Program-made: the position numbers and the translations under genes
Assembly: GCA_007844125.1 (NCBI GenBank)
Contig: CM017562.1
Coordinates: forward strand, 59,713,029-59,777,028
Source: Sinonovacula constricta
Taxonomy: Eukaryota; Mollusca; Bivalvia; Cardiida; Solecurtidae
Length of the DNA stretch: 64,000 nt
Direction of reading: 5' to 3'
Notes under the pieces: generated by a model
Database searches by the model: none
Told to the model about the DNA's origin: nothing
The model's input: the letters and a program-made list of their open reading frames with translations, nothing else
Part shown: positions 1 through 13,559 of the stretch, piece after piece
Numbering within the stretch: the stretch's first letter is position 1
Layout: each line of letters starts with the position of its first letter

Positions 1-801
1 GGAGCCCACTGTAACCATTTATCACATAATGGAAATATAATTATTATAATGTTACAATGCCTTCAACAAAAGAAGGATCTAACATTAAGGTGGAACAGCA
101 CCACTATTATCACAGACTCCTCAGCTCAAGATATGCTCTCCAGACCAAAGAGACAGTGTTGGTGTCATCATGGGATTGAAAAGTGTACATTATGTCCCAC
201 TCCAGTCATTGGCACTGAGTGCTCAACTACCATTACTATTGAGCACACTTTCTACCTAACAAAAGGGTCCAATAGTTTTATTAAGCCAAATCCCCCAGAC
301 ACCATTTGCTGAGCTTTTATGGTTGAGGAAATAGTGTTTATCTGGCTGTCATGCTAAGTGGTTAGGTTACTTGTCTATGGAAATTCTAATTTCCTCATTG
401 TTCACTCAAAAAACAAGTTTTTACATTGATTTCTAATTATAATCAAATGACATTGAGTCTACCAAGAGAAAGAAATGAGCTGTATTTTAATTGGTAAAGT
501 AAAAAAAACAACATTTATGTATTTAATTGAAATTATTATTGTGTACAATCTTCCACCCAATCCATCATACGAATTGGCAGTAATTATGTAACCCTGCTAC
601 AGTGTAGATGGCACTGTGAACAATCACAAATAACATAAATAAAATGTATCTTTATATGGAATTTTACAAACAAAAATGCAGAAAGAAAACATATTATATT
701 AAAGCTTTGACAACCTGCAAATTTCTACTTGATGTTGCCATGGAACCATATTCAGTCAATAAGCCAGTATGGGAAAAGCAGTAAATCTCCCTGCTCTGAC
801 A
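1..801. other. Unique sequence, no supported gene
   Basis: An 87-codon plus frame at 49-312 has ordinary composition and five cysteines (including CWCHHGIEKCTLC). It has no splice or polyA context that would make it a gene, so I do not call it. Confidence 0.4.
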
Positions 802-2600
802 TCTAGAGCCTCCATTATATACCTCAAGTGTTTCCATGTCCCTGCCATGTATATTGGCTTATAGAGCCACCATTATATATCTCAAGTGTTTCCATGTCCC
901 TGCCATGTATACTGGCTTATAGAGCCACCATTATATATCTCATGTGTTTCCATGTCCCTGCCATGTATACTGGCTTATAGAGCCACCATTATATATCTCA
1001 TGTGTTTCCATGTCCCTGCCATGTATACTGGCTTCTAGAGCCACCATTATATATCTCATGTGTTTCCATGTCCCTGCCATGTATACAGGTTTCTAGAGCC
1101 ACCATTATATATCTCATGTGCTTCGATGTCCCTGCCATGTATATAGGTTTCAAGAGCCACCAATATATACCTCAAGTGTTTCCATGTCCTTGCCATGTAT
1201 ACAGGCATTGTGAGCCACCATTATATATCTCATGTGTTTCCATGTCCTTGCCATGTATACAGGTTTCTAGAGCCACCATTATATACCTCAAGTGTTTCCA
1301 TGTCCCTGCCATGTATACTAGCTTCTAGAGCCACCATTATATATCTCATGTGCTTCGATGTCCCTGCCATGTATATAGGTTTCAAGAGCCACCAATATAT
1401 ACCTCAAGTGTTTCCATGTCCCTGCCATGTATACTAGCTTCTAGAGCCACCATTATATACCTCAAGTGTTTCCATGTCCCTGCCATGTATACTAGCTTCT
1501 AGAACCACCATTATATACCTCAAGTGTTTCCATGTCCCTGCCATGTATACTAGCTTCTAGAACCACCATTGTATATCTCATGTGTTTCCATGTCCCTGCC
1601 ATGTATACTAGCTTCTAGAGCCACCATTATATATCTCATGTGCTTCCATGTCCCTGCCATGTATATTGGCTTCTAGAGCCACCATTATATACCTCATGTA
1701 TTTCCATGTCCCTGCCATGTATACTGGTTTCTAGAGCCACCATTACATATCTCATGTGTTTCCATGTCCCTGCTATGTATACAGGCATTGAGAGCCACCA
1801 TGATATACCTCATGTGTTTCCATGTCCCTGCCATGTATACTAGCTTCTAGAGCCACCATCATATACCTCAAGTGTTTCCATGTCCCTGCTATGTATACAG
1901 GCATTGAGAGCCACCATGATATACCTCATGTGTTTCCATGTCCCTTCCATGTATACAGGTTTCTAGAGCCACCATCATATATCTAATGTGTTTCCATGCC
2001 CCTGCCATGTATACTGGCTTCTGTAGCCACCATTATATACCTCAAGTGTTTCCATGTCCCTGCCATGTAAACAGCTTTCAAGAGCCACCAATATATATCT
2101 CAAGTGTTTTCATGCCCCTGCTATGTATACAGGCTTCTAGAGCCACCATTATATATCTCATGTGTTTCCATGTCCCTGCCATATATACAGGTTTCAAGAG
2201 CCACCATTATATACCTCATGTGTTTCCATGTCCCTGCCATGTATACTGGCTTCTAGAACCACCATTATATACCTCATGTGTTTCCATGTTTCTGCCATGT
2301 ATACTGGCTACTAGAGCCACCATTATATACCTCATGTGTTTCCATGTCCCTGCCATGTATATAGGTTTCAAGAGCCACCAATATATACCTCATGTGTTTC
2401 CATGTCCCTGCCATGTATACAAGCTGTCAAAGCCACCATGATATATCTCATGTTTCCCCATGCCCCTGCTATGTATACAGGCGTTTAGAGCCACCATTAT
2501 ATATCTCATATTTTCCCATGCCCCTACTATGTATACTGGCTTCTAGAGCCACCATGATATACCTCATGTGTTCCCATGTCTGTGCCAGTTATACTACCAA
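802..2600. repeat. Minisatellite, 58-bp unit, about 31 copies
   Basis: The unit contains AGAGCCACCATTATAT and TTTCCATGTCCCTGCC. Period 58 bp was measured at 961 to 1019. Copies differ by scattered substitutions, chiefly ACCTCAAG versus ATCTCATG and ACTGGCTTCTAG versus ACAGGTTTCAAG. Because 58 is not a multiple of 3, a frame read through the array cycles through all three registers of the unit. The short open frames here are shadows. Confidence 0.95.
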
Positions 2601-2705
2601 ATTGGACAGATCCTGCTTCATTGCTAATTAGATAAAGGAGCTGGGTAAAGAAGTTGGTAGCAGGAAAAAAGTCTTAAGGTTTAGCAGAATGGGCCAGTCT
2701 AGTAG

Positions 2706-2913
2706 TAGAGAAAATCTAGAAGAGTCTTTATTGATTGTGGGCTGGCCAATATCTTCTGGATACTGATAGCTCCAGAATCATAAACATGTTTGATTTATTG
2801 TTATTTGCAATCTTTTCTGATGCAGACACAAGATTGCAGCAAATAACACCAGCCACTGTATAGCACAAGTACACTACAAATAACACCACCCAATACAACC
2901 ACAGTTGCATTTG
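2706..2913 (-). CDS. Terminal exon of a type I membrane protein (TM helix, short tail, 3' UTR)
   Basis: On the minus strand a pyrimidine-rich acceptor ending TTTGTTTCAG opens the exon at 2913. In the frame left by the exon at 29538 (G plus CA gives an Ala codon) it reads 36 codons to TAA at 2801-2803. The peptide starts with an N-A-T glycosylation sequon. It runs through about 21 hydrophobic residues (VVVLGGVICSVLVLYSGW core) and ends in a Cys-rich basic stub, CVCIRKDCK, as expected of a single-pass type I protein; the cysteines could be palmitoylated. AATAAA signals on the minus strand lie at 2793-2798 and 2727-2732, so the transcript probably ends near 2706. A second frame from the same acceptor is also open and hydrophobic, so the frame choice rests on phase matching. 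Protein family not recognised. Confidence 0.55.
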
Positions 2914-4330
2914 CTGAAACAAATGCAAAAGAGATTACTAATATGGTTGAAGATATCATCCCATTTATATCTTGCAGCAATCATTATCTACCAAAGCACC
3001 TGTGAATGTTGATCTAAAGGTATCCTTTTTAAAAATATACTTCAGAGCTCCTTTTAGATTAGCCAAAGAACTACCAACATTTGAAATAAGAAAGTAAGAA
3101 CAAGACATGTCACTGGAAATGATATATGCCCACAAAGATGCAATGACCTTTAATTTGACCTTTACCTTAATTATTGCACATGTAAATGTTATTGTAGTGT
3201 TATTGTGTAATAACATCTATCTTGATGGGATCATGGAGTTCACATGACATACAACCGTCTTACTCATGAGGGATTGTCACATTTTAGACATTTTCCATCA
3301 TTCAATCCTTTATAAAACTTGGCCAGTTATGTTAACTTGGAACTCTCGGGACATGGTCAGAGCTAGAAGAGCCTTAGAGCCAGATTCCCCATGAGATTGT
3401 CTAACATGTTGTTGGTTCCAAAATGTTGATTAAATTAAAGTTAAAATGGACAAAGGCTTCTTTGACATCAGTGATACCAACCTACACATGACACACCTTC
3501 ATGCCTATAAGAAGGTATAGTTTGAAAGAACTGTGTAATATAGAAGTTCTAAAGTATTGTATATAACATAGAAGTTATGACTGAAATCAAGAAATGGGAC
3601 AGGAAATGCAACCAGATGCATGGACAGCATGACTGCAAATAAAAAAAAGTTGTTTGTCTTACTTATCCAGTGAAAAAAATTGTTATTAAAGTAATGGTTC
3701 AACAAACTTAAAACAAATACAGTTCATTTTGATGTCCACTTTCAGCTATAATAAACAGACGCCTCAAACATTTGTTTCCTTTACCTTGAAATACAAGAAA
3801 AATAAAAGACACAACATCAAGAAGGGAATAGGGCCATTATTTAGACCAGTAAGCTTCATGTATTATGAGTACAAATATTTGATCATTGATTGACTGTTGC
3901 TATATTGGAGTATGATATCGATTGTGAACAAAATAAACATGTGGGAAAAGATAACATTTAAATGTTGTTCAAAACATGTTTCCAGAATACTACAAAAAGT
4001 GCTGGTAGTTAGATAATGTTTGACTCAATTCTTTGTAACCTTTATAAATAGTATTGTCTTTAAATTCAGACTAGTACCAAGAAGCTGTTCTGGCTTGCTT
4101 AAAGGAATATATAAAGAACTCAAGTGTGCACACCCTGGTGCCATATTGTCTCAGAGTAAGGCTCAATTCATTATAGCAAACATTGTAATTGTGTAGGCCA
4201 GGGAGACCATAAGCCATCATCAACTATCATGGACCAAAGATACTCCAAAGCTGGGGCAGATATACAGCAACAGAATGAGAAGGCCATTCAGAAATCAATG
4301 CCAATTCTGATTGGAGTATAGCATATTTTG

Positions 4331-4438
<108 letters not shown>

Positions 4439-4635
4439 GTGCAAACATTCAGGTAACATGCTCATCTGTTCATTTTTAGTTATTACTTCTATAATTCCTC
4501 CCCAAAACTGTGTGTGGTACCTATATGGCAGTGGAAAATTAGCGACAGGTCACAAATAAAAGAAATCTGCCTTGCAGTCCTGTCATACCATTTCTTTTCA
4601 TCTGCCATAACGCAGTAATGATTTAATTCTATTAG

Positions 4636-4712
4636 ATGGGTGTCTGTGGTCTAGCGATGAAGGTGGTAAACTCTGGACTGGATGGTCTTGGTTTCCCAAT
4701 CCCTACCACATG
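4636..4712 (+). repeat. tRNA-like SINE fragment
   Basis: GTGGTCTAGCGATGAAGG resembles a tRNA A box. About 35 bp later, GGTTTCCCAATCCC resembles a degraded B box (GGTTCGAATCC). The segment does not fold convincingly as a tRNA and the loops are not conserved, so a tRNA-derived retroposon head is more likely than a functional tRNA. Confidence 0.4.
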
Positions 4713-6344
4713 TTGTTTGTAGAGCAAGACTATTTACTGCACATTGGTACATAAGAGGGATTAATGTAAGTTAAAAGATCTTGTTTGCCAAATGACTATA
4801 AATAAAAAGGTTTAAACTTAAAATTTGATTAGATTTGTTCTTGTGCTTTTCCCTGCTGTCACCTGGCTGCCAAACAAATAGATTCTCATCTTTCTTTAAA
4901 ATAGATGATCTTATTAGCAGTATGGTATAAAAAGAAATATGACAAAAACATAGCGTAGTTGGCGAATCATCATTTTACACCTTCCTGATGTAAGGCAGCA
5001 ACAACAACTATCAAGCAATAAAACTTAGTCCATGCTGCCTTAAGCTGTATACATATTAATTAAAAAGAAATGTTGCGTTAATCAGATTTTAGGACAGAGC
5101 TTTAACAGAACCTTAGTATCAGCATCAAAACAAACTCTATGCAGTAAATCAATAATAAAGTAAATTAGCAAAACTACCAACAAACTTAACCATGTGTGTT
5201 TAGATGCTTATACTACTTTCTGATGTAAACTGGTATTTTGTCTGTACTAGCTCAGCTAGGAGGCCACAGACTACTTCAGGACTTGAGTCAAGTACTGCTT
5301 TTATATACTGTGTTAATTGTGTCTCACACAAACTAATTTCTTATCAAATCTGAGCTACTGTCAGAACAATTGAAATATTTATTTTTTTGGTATTTCTATC
5401 ACTGGAAATAGTTATTGTCATATTTCCATTGCACTTATGGTGAAATGTTACTACATGTAGTTCAAGTTGTAAAATCCAGAAATAATCATTCCAGTATGAC
5501 AAAACATTCATGATAATTATATGACCAAACCTTCTGGAACTGGACAAGTCAGTTCACACAAAACCTTTCAAAGAGACCATTTTAAACCAGCATTATTTGC
5601 TTGAGTTCTAGCAATGAGCAGAACTACATTATTAAAAAAGAAATTGAGAAAATAAATCCTACATTCATCCTTCTAATCCCAGGAGCTGGTTCTAGAAATA
5701 AATCCCAGGTCAATGAAAGCACAAACAAGTTCTAACAATAAACTCTTAACAAATATGGAAAAAAAATCTGCCTACACTCCCCCATTTTGTGTCAGACCTT
5801 GCAAAAGCCTGAAGAAACCTACAAGGAGTCAGTTTTGGTAATTGACTTAAGGTCAACCCTGTGTATTTCATGCAAGTCATTGTTATATTATCCAGGATCT
5901 GCACAGTATAGAGAGTCCATTCTGGCATACACAACTGGTCCAACGGACACATGCAACATCATTTCAAGCAAGAATCCTTTCCAGAACTTAATCAAGACGT
6001 GTCCGATATAGTAATTAAACTCATATACTATGGATTGGTCTGTCTTACCACAAGTTCTAGTAGACAGAGGTTAATTAGCACAAGGACTGTGAGAGTATGG
6101 GCACTAGTTCTGTATTACGAGTTCTGTATTCATCCAGTGCTACATCCAAAGACAGGAGATGACAGCCACAGGGAGACAGTGTCCGAATACTGTACCATTC
6201 TACTTCATCAATAATGTAGGTTCCTTGAAGATTCAACCCACTGCCTGTCCCTTGATAAGAATTCATGCTTAAATCTAAGTCATTTGTTTACAACTACATG
6301 CATAAGTCACTAGACTTGTTTCTATCAATTTGGACAGCAAATAG

Positions 6345-6420
6345 TGCAGAAGTGACCAGCCAGCCAGGATCTTCACTATTTGCCCATGCCTAATGAACAC
6401 ATGCCTAGCAGGTTAAGAGA
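6345..6420 (+). repeat. GCAAATAGTG dispersed element, copy
   Basis: The segment begins GCAAATAGTGCAGA and about 37 bp later has the inverted match CACTATTTGC. It is followed by CCATGCCTAATGAACACATG and AGCAGGTTAAGAG. The same 3' sequence occurs near 46450 and parts of it near 21905 and 37225, so this is an interspersed family. Confidence 0.7.
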
Positions 6421-7812
6421 CTCCTGCCAAAATTACCCTCCAAACTGACACTTTTCCAAACCATAATAGAATTATATACTAATTCTTTTAGCATACAAAC
6501 TCATCACCTATTAACTTTGTTTTCCTGTCACTTTTGTATTTATTTTACAGTACTGTACATGATCTTCAAGTGCATTTAATTACAACTGTTTTCACAAATA
6601 GCACCAAATTTTGTTTGTACTTGTTCATTATACTTTAACTTTTAGTCACAAAGGATTGTACTCATTTATTTTTTAAGTAAACTTATTAAATAAAAACTGT
6701 GTTGTTTGCAGTCATATAATTGCACAACAACAATCCACTGTTGTAATGTCTTTTTGACACTGTTTGTATTTATGATTTTTTAAATGGTGATTTTGCTAGA
6801 CTAAATGAACAGCTTCTGCCCAATGGAAAAAAGATCAAGTCTATTATGGTGTCTCCAAACAGCATGCCCTTCAACACATTAAACTGATCATGACAGGTGA
6901 TAAATCTGTACAAAAACTAAACTCTATGGTCTTAAATACACTATGAAGATTGCTCATAAAGTTGGTTAAAACTAAATTATGGAAGCCAGTTATTAATTGG
7001 CTTATTAAATACAAACACCCAAATTATTAACTTATAAGTAACTCATGAATGTTAGTTTTTATAAGGGTCCAAAAACCTTTGAACTCTAACAGTTACTTCA
7101 GTCAAGGACTGGCTTTACAAGTTTAGATATTATTAATTCAAGTTTAGTAAGTCTAACCAATCTATTACCTCTTATTTAACACAGACATTGGCAGACAACA
7201 GCAGGGGACAGTTTGGCATCAAAAAAAAGGTTATCAAAGAGTCTCCAATGATTCAATGCACCTTTAGCAGGTATAAGAAGAGTGGGAAACTGACACTCAG
7301 CAAATCTCTGCTACTGTACAGTCCCCTTCTTAACAGAGACTGTAAGACAAAGTCTTGATCCACCTGTTACACTATATGAAATAGACAAATATTGAAAGTC
7401 TCCTTTACTCAGAATTTCCAAGTACTTTGTTATTAACCGATACTGTTTCACACAGGATGCTGCCAACCAAACAAATCATAGCAACGTACAAAATCATAGC
7501 AACTGGCCTGCATACTGCCCTATAAATAAAGTATCTCATTTAAATCACACGCCTGTTTACTGCAGACTATTTTTCTGATTAAACGATTTCTAAAAATCAA
7601 TGGTTCTCCATTAAATTTTCTTGCCGACTATGTGGCGCAAACTGCATGTAAAAATGATTTTCCAGATAATGCTTGGCTTTAAACGCGTGAAGGGTTTGTA
7701 GTGATTGAACATGGGCCCCCATGTTTATGGTAAATATTCTCCACTTTGTCAATAACTGCATTGATTGGGAACTCTGAAAACACAAAACTTAAATGCAGGC
7801 CAACCCTAGGCC

Positions 7813-9581
7813 AGCTACCTCTAGACCACCCCATTGTCCAGTCAGGCAGTATTGTAATGGTATATAGGTTATCAACCATAGACCACCCCATTGTCCAATC
7901 TGGCAGTATTGTGATGGCATATAGGTTATCAAGCCTAGACCACCCCATTGTCCAATCTGGCAGTATTGTGATGGTATATAGGTTATCAACCATAGACCAC
8001 CCCATTGTCCAATCTGGCAGTATTGTGATGGTATATAGGTTATCAAGCCTAGACCACCCAATTGTCCAATCTGGCAGTATTGTGATGGTATATAGGTTAT
8101 CAACCCTAGACCACCCAATTGTCCAATCTGGCAGTATTGTGATGGTATATAGGTTATCAAGCCTAGACCACCCCATTTTCCAATCTGGCAGTATTGTGAT
8201 GGTATATAGGTTATCAACCATAGACCACCCAATTGTCCAATCTGGCAGTATTGTGATGGTATATAGGTTATCAACCCTAGACCACCCCATTTTCCAATCT
8301 GGCAGTATTGTGATGGTATATAGGTTATCAACCCTAGACCACCCCATTTTCCAATCTGGCAGTATTGTGATGGTATATAGGTTATCAACCATAGACCACC
8401 CAATTGTCCAATCTGGCAGTATTGTGATGGTATATAGGTTATCAACCCTAGACCACCCCATTTTCCAATCTGGCAGTATTGTGATGGTATATAGGTTATC
8501 AACCCTAGACCACCCCATTTTCCAATCTGGCAGTATTGTGATGGTATATAGGTTATCAACCATAGACCACCCCATTGCCCAATCTGGCAGTATTGTAATG
8601 GTATATAAGTTATCAACCCTAGACCACCCAATTGTCCAATCTGGCAGTATTGTGATGGTATATAGGTTATCAAGCCTAGACCACCCAATTGTCCAATCTG
8701 GCAGTATTGTGATGGTATATAGGTTATCAACCCTAGACCACCCCATTTTCCAATCTGGCAGTATTGTGATGGTATATAGGTTATCAACCATAGACCACCC
8801 AATTGTCCAATCTGGCAGTATTGTGATGGTATATAGGTTATCAACCCTAGACCACCCCATTTTCCAATCTGGCAGTATTGTGATGGTATATAGGTTATCA
8901 ACCCTAGACCACCCCATTGTCCAATCTGGCAGTATTGTGATGGTATATAGGTTATCATTCAGACCACCCCATTGTCCAATCTGGCAGTATTGTGATGGCA
9001 TATAGGTTATCAACCCTAGACCACCCAATTGTCCAATCTGGCAGTATTGTGATGGTATATAGGTTATCAACCCTAGACCACCCCATTGCCCAATCTGGCA
9101 GTATTGTGATGGTATATAGGTTATCAACCCTAGACCACCCCATTGTCCAATCTGGCAGTATTGTGATGGTATATAGGTTATCAACCATAGACCACCCCAC
9201 TGTCCAACCTGGCAGTATTGTGATGGTATATAGGTTATCAACCATAGACCACCCCATTGTCCAATCTGGCAGTATTGTGATGGCATATAGGTTATCAACC
9301 CTAGACCACCCCATTGCCCAATCTGGCAGTATTGTGATGGTATATAGGTTATCAACCCTAGACCACCCCATTGTCCAATCTGGCAGTATTGTGATGGTAT
9401 ATAGGTTATTAAGCCTAGACCACCCCATTGTCCAATCAGGCAGTATTGTGATGGTATACAGGTTATCAACCATAGACCACCCCATTGTCCAATCAGGCAG
9501 TATTGTGATGGTATATAGGTTATCAAGCCTAGACCACCCCATTGTCCAATCTGGCAGTATTGTGATGGTGTATAAGCTTTC
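7813..9581. repeat. Minisatellite, 57-bp unit, about 31 copies
   Basis: The unit contains GACCACCCCATTGTCCAA and GGCAGTATTGTGATGG. Because 57 bp is 19 codons and the unit has no stops in several frames, very long open frames appear on both strands (over 600 codons on minus, over 400 on plus). A 2-bp deletion near 8955 breaks these frames. Variants CCCCATTGTCC, CCAATTGTCC and CCCCATTTTCC combine with ACCCTAG, ACCATAG and AGCCTAG into a local three-unit (171-bp) higher-order repeat around 8220-8560. I see no evidence of translation. Confidence 0.97.
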
Positions 9582-12500
9582 AAAGACATTCATTGTTACA
9601 TATCCTTACCAAGTAAAGTCATCACGCCATCTACACAAAAGTTACATTTTAATTAGCATTAAGCACATTTAATTGTGGACAGATTATGTAGATAATTGGA
9701 GCTAAATCCTTGCTACAGTAATTAGTTCTTATCTGTGATGGATCAGATAATCAATATGCTGCTTTTAAATGGTTTGGTGTACATATATACAAAATACAAT
9801 TAGACTTTTAGCATCAGGATATTTAAGAGGTATTTATTGGATGTTTCAAACAAATCTGCCATAAAAACACACATGGTTAATAATGAAAGTCATAGAAATT
9901 TGTAAAGCTTAGATACATTATTACATTATGGATAGGTGTATAAAGATTAAGTTCATCTTTATAAAATTATGATGGATGCTGGAACAGTTTTTGTTGTTCT
10001 TTCAATATGGGAGATGCATGAGAAAAGTTAACATTTAACTTGTTACATTTTTTTATAAGCAAGACAAAATCTGAGTTATTTGCTTACATCTACATACAAA
10101 GGTAATACCATATACTGCTCTAGTCCCCAAGCAAATACCGGTAGTGCAGATCATGGTCATAGAAGGGGCAGGACGATCTGCATCTACCGATTGCCTAAGC
10201 CTTATTATTTGCTTCTTATAACAGTTAAACACTTCCTGAAGTAACATAAAAAGGACATTTGTAAGTGGTTAAATAGGCTTTAAAATTAAGCTACCTGTAA
10301 CATAACAACTTTGTTTGCTTCTATGTCATAGATTTTCATTACTGTTTTTTTAATTCATAATATCTTTATGAAATTTCATTTTTGTGCGGTGTTGCTTGCG
10401 ACACTATCCTGAGCTATGAGAAAGCTTAATTTTGGAAGCACACAGGATTTACCCTGCAAGACCTTGACTACTTTCTGACAGTAATATAGCAGAGGTGATT
10501 CAAAGGTATCCCAGTTCAATGTTACCACATGCTTGTTGACAACAACAGGGCACTTGGTATTTTTAGATTCAGATCACAGGGTTGTAGGGTTGTTGAAATA
10601 AACAGGGGAGGGGGTTAACTTTAAACTCTCTGTGTTTTGCTGCAACCAGCAGCATTTATTAAGACCTAATTAAAAGTAAAATGCAATCATAAATCTATTA
10701 ATATCATACTTCTGTTATCAGATGTTAGTGACTGTGTTGTAATGTATGTCCCAATAAATTAGCTACATTTTTAGGAGAGGTGGTTGTTAGGTGGTGTTGC
10801 TTGCTACACCGTCCACAGTATTTCAGAAGCAGGAAGGATTGACCCTGTATGACCTTGACTACTAACATTAAGTTGTCAGCCTTGACCCTGTATGACCTTG
10901 ACTACTAACATTAAATTGTCAGCCTAGGAAGAAGTAACATGTGTACAGAAACAAATATGTTGAAGGTGACTAGTCACCTTATTTGTGTCCATGCTGCAAA
11001 TGTTAACAATAATATTGTTTAGTGTTTAAACTAAAAGTTCAAGTGATTTTATTGTGTAATGCAGATATACATGAAATTCAGATTTATGAATGAAAAAATA
11101 TGTGCAGGAATATCACTCAGTAATATGAGGACATGGTCAGAATGGTGAGTGAACTGTTATTATAATGAATGTTCCCTTGACTATGCATCTATTAGGTGGA
11201 GATATTAGCAATATCCCTTTGGGGGTCTCACTGCCTTTTGCACCTTTATAACACGTTATGTATGACAGAACTAATTCATATCATCTCAGCTTTTCATATA
11301 TTGAATGCATTCTATGTTTATTAAAATAAATTACATTAGATGTAAGTGACTATGTTATAACATTTGTCCCAATACACAATCTTTACTTTTAGAGAAAGTG
11401 ATTTTTGCAGCTGAAAACTTTCTGCTTTCTAATGCCTGAATATGATTGACCAGAGAATAATTGTGACCATTAGTAGCACACCTTTAATCGCTTAGTGTTA
11501 AACTTACACTGGCCAAAGTGCTCTGAATTTATCAAGTTGTAGGCTTAATGTATTAATTAATTGAGATTTATTTGTCTTAAGCATTAATAATGAAATTGAA
11601 ACCTACTATAAGTGTAGCTGAGACTATCCCTATTGCCAAACACTTTCATGCATGTGTTTGCATGGTTTCTGGTGGATCAGGATGACTCAGTCCCCTGTCA
11701 CATTAGTTATTCAGCCCCTGACTGTCATTCTGCCTGCAGAGTATGGCATTACCAAGCTCCTTCTTCCAGAAAAGAAACTTCATCCTGACATGTTGACAAA
11801 TCAAATTTTTGGCAATTTTCTCGAAGACATTTGTTCCATGTCATGATGAAGTTCAAGAATCATTTAAAGACAAATTCAGCTGGTTGTCATGGTTACCAAG
11901 GATAGGAAGTACCATACAGCTTTTGTGCTGGCTTCAACTAACTGTTGGCACAAAGTTACAAGTAATAGTTGTACTTCAGTTAAGGATTATGTAATAACAT
12001 AGAAAATGGCTTAAAAATTTAACAAAAACAATTTAGGAATACAAAACAGAATCCCAAAATGACAAATCATTTAAAGAACTTTTTAGCATCTTCACATGGA
12101 ATCAAAATAAAATAAAACATGTGCCACACATGGCACCACAGGAGTTAGAAGTCTTCTGTGGCAGGTAAAGGCTCCCTGATTGAGATATAAAATTTAATGA
12201 TAATTAACAGACTCATATTGCTACTATATATTTTGCATGAAACAACACTACATCAGTATTCAAAACAAGATTATTATGATGCCTGGGAATATTGATTTAA
12301 TTACCCCACAACTCATGCAGTTCCTTGAGTCAGGAGCCAGGTACATGTTTGACTCAACATGAGTGATTGTGACTCAGTGTTGTAACAGGTGTTGGACTTG
12401 AGACCCGTGGGACAGTTGACAACTTGTCATGTTCAGCATGTGAAGACTGCATGTTGCATGCAAGATGGCCATTGACTCAAAACTGTCAATGAAACACTCG

Positions 12501-13447
12501 TGGTTGATGGGCCGTAAGTGCTCGGAAACAAGCAATCAAGCATTTACAGTCACCCTGGCAAACAAAGCTGGGGAACTGACACCTGCTCCTGAAGTGGTAT
12601 GGATAAAAACTTGCTATACAAAAAAAAAGTATATCCATATATTTTTTTTCTTACAGTTTATTGTTTTTTATTTGCAAAATGTTCATAAAATAATATTCTA
12701 TTCGAACATTTATTCTCAAAACTGGTCCATCAATTTCATGATGCAAAAGGTGCAAAAAAATGCATCATTTTAATGCTGACCCCTTGGGGCAAGGTAGACT
12801 ATGACAAAGTGTTGATTTTTTTCCTTCAAATTTTAAGAGCAATATATCCAAATAAGCAATGCATTTAAAAAACTTGTTTCCTAAGCTTGAGTGTTGTTTT
12901 GTATCTTTTCTAATATGTTCATAAATAAAGAAGTAAAGGTAAAAATACTTAACATTTATTTCCAAAATGCTTTTTTCTAGGTTAAAAAAGCTTCAGGATT
13001 TGTTCATTGTAGAGGAAAGACTCCTCATCAAATCATTTGGGAATTGTGTGATTATTTTTTTACTACATAACAAAGAAAATTTTAAATCCCCCCTAAAATA
13101 ACAGGAAAGACAAAAGTTCAAGTAAATCCATTTTACATTTAAAATATCTGCTAGGGAGATGAAAGATGAAGGAGTTAGAGAGTCGATCAGGCAAGAACTT
13201 GGGGGGAAGTGAACACCATTAAAATGTCTTGAAAATCTCTCGCCTTGTATTGATGGCTTCCACAAGAATGGAGAATCTGAGTTGTATTGTTTCTTGTGAA
13301 TTCTATTTACATATCTCTGATTATAACCGCCTCCCCACTGTAATACACGGCAGCTTAGAGACAATCTAGGAGATTGCTGAAAATTCACTTATTTTCTATA
13401 TCCCATCCATGCCATTTGCATATATGTAAACTGTGTCTATTTTCCAG
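9582..13447. other. Unique to moderately repeated intronic sequence
   Basis: The stretch holds a GCAAATA-type fragment (10123-10200) and copies of a dispersed repeat (10384-11510). Some isolated splice-like signals on plus, such as TTCTGCCTGCAG at 11738 and GTAAGTG at 12513, could not be joined into exons. The segment 13140-13350 is more GC-balanced than its surroundings and has a long minus frame without proper donors. Confidence 0.45.
10384..11510 (+). repeat. Dispersed repeat related to 27009-27690
   Basis: Shared segments, in the same order, are GGTGTTGCTTGC, GATTGACCCTGTATGACC, TGACCTTGACTAC, ACAGAAACAAATATGTTGAA, TTCAAGTGATTTTATTGTGT and ACCTTTAATC. The head segment occurs twice here (10384 and 10788). 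The TGACCTTGACTAC block is already duplicated in tandem at 10860-10925. The sister copy at 27 kb has expanded this block into a 49-bp minisatellite. Confidence 0.7.
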
Positions 13448-13559
13448 GGACTGGTACAAACCGCCAATTGTCACACACTTGGTGATCAGAGAGGAGGCTG
13501 TGAGAGAACATGGAACTATCAGCACAGCTCCTAGATCTGCAATTAATGCCAAGCTATAG
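13448..13559 (+). CDS. Candidate terminal exon, plus strand
   Basis: A T-rich acceptor ending TTTCCAG is followed by one leftover base and 36 codons to TAG. The peptide starts DWYKPPIVTHLVIREEAV and is ordinary in composition. AATAAA follows about 125 bp after the stop at 13682-13687, with a second AATAAA near 13744. No upstream exon could be chained with confidence. The sequence up to the GTAAGT donor at 12513 has the right phase (CC plus G) but meets a stop with no acceptor in between. The first residues DWYK match the start of the minus-strand exon at 29600, and both follow acceptors. The exon may belong to a nested gene, be a pseudo-exon, or be chance. Confidence 0.3.

Noticed and set aside
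49..312. 87-codon plus frame with several cysteines
   Set aside because: Length is borderline for chance; no splice signals, polyA signal or recognisable domain.
802..2600. CRISPR-like array
   Set aside because: Units are contiguous with no unique spacers, and the surroundings are eukaryotic. The same holds for all the other arrays.
4636..4712. Functional tRNA gene
   Set aside because: Only A-box- and B-box-like segments are present; the B box is degraded and no cloverleaf forms.
6075..6266. 63-codon minus frame reading GTYIIDEVEWYSIRTL
   Set aside because: Protein-like, but no acceptor or donor in the matching phase; the strong nearby donor (GTAAGAC at 6043) fits a different frame.
7679..9589. 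Minus-strand frame of over 600 codons and overlapping frames on both strands
   Set aside because: Produced by a stop-free 57-bp tandem unit; frames are open on both strands and broken by an internal 2-bp deletion.
11652..12600. Plus-strand exons at 11738, 12465 and 12540 (the last reading FTVTLANKAGELTPAP, resembling a fibronectin III or Ig strand)
   Set aside because: Phases do not connect to one another or to the 13448 exon, and donors are weak or preceded by in-frame stops.
12993..13388. 131-codon minus frame
   Set aside because: It has an internal acceptor (GTGTATTACAG) but no donor, and its composition becomes AT-driven towards the end.
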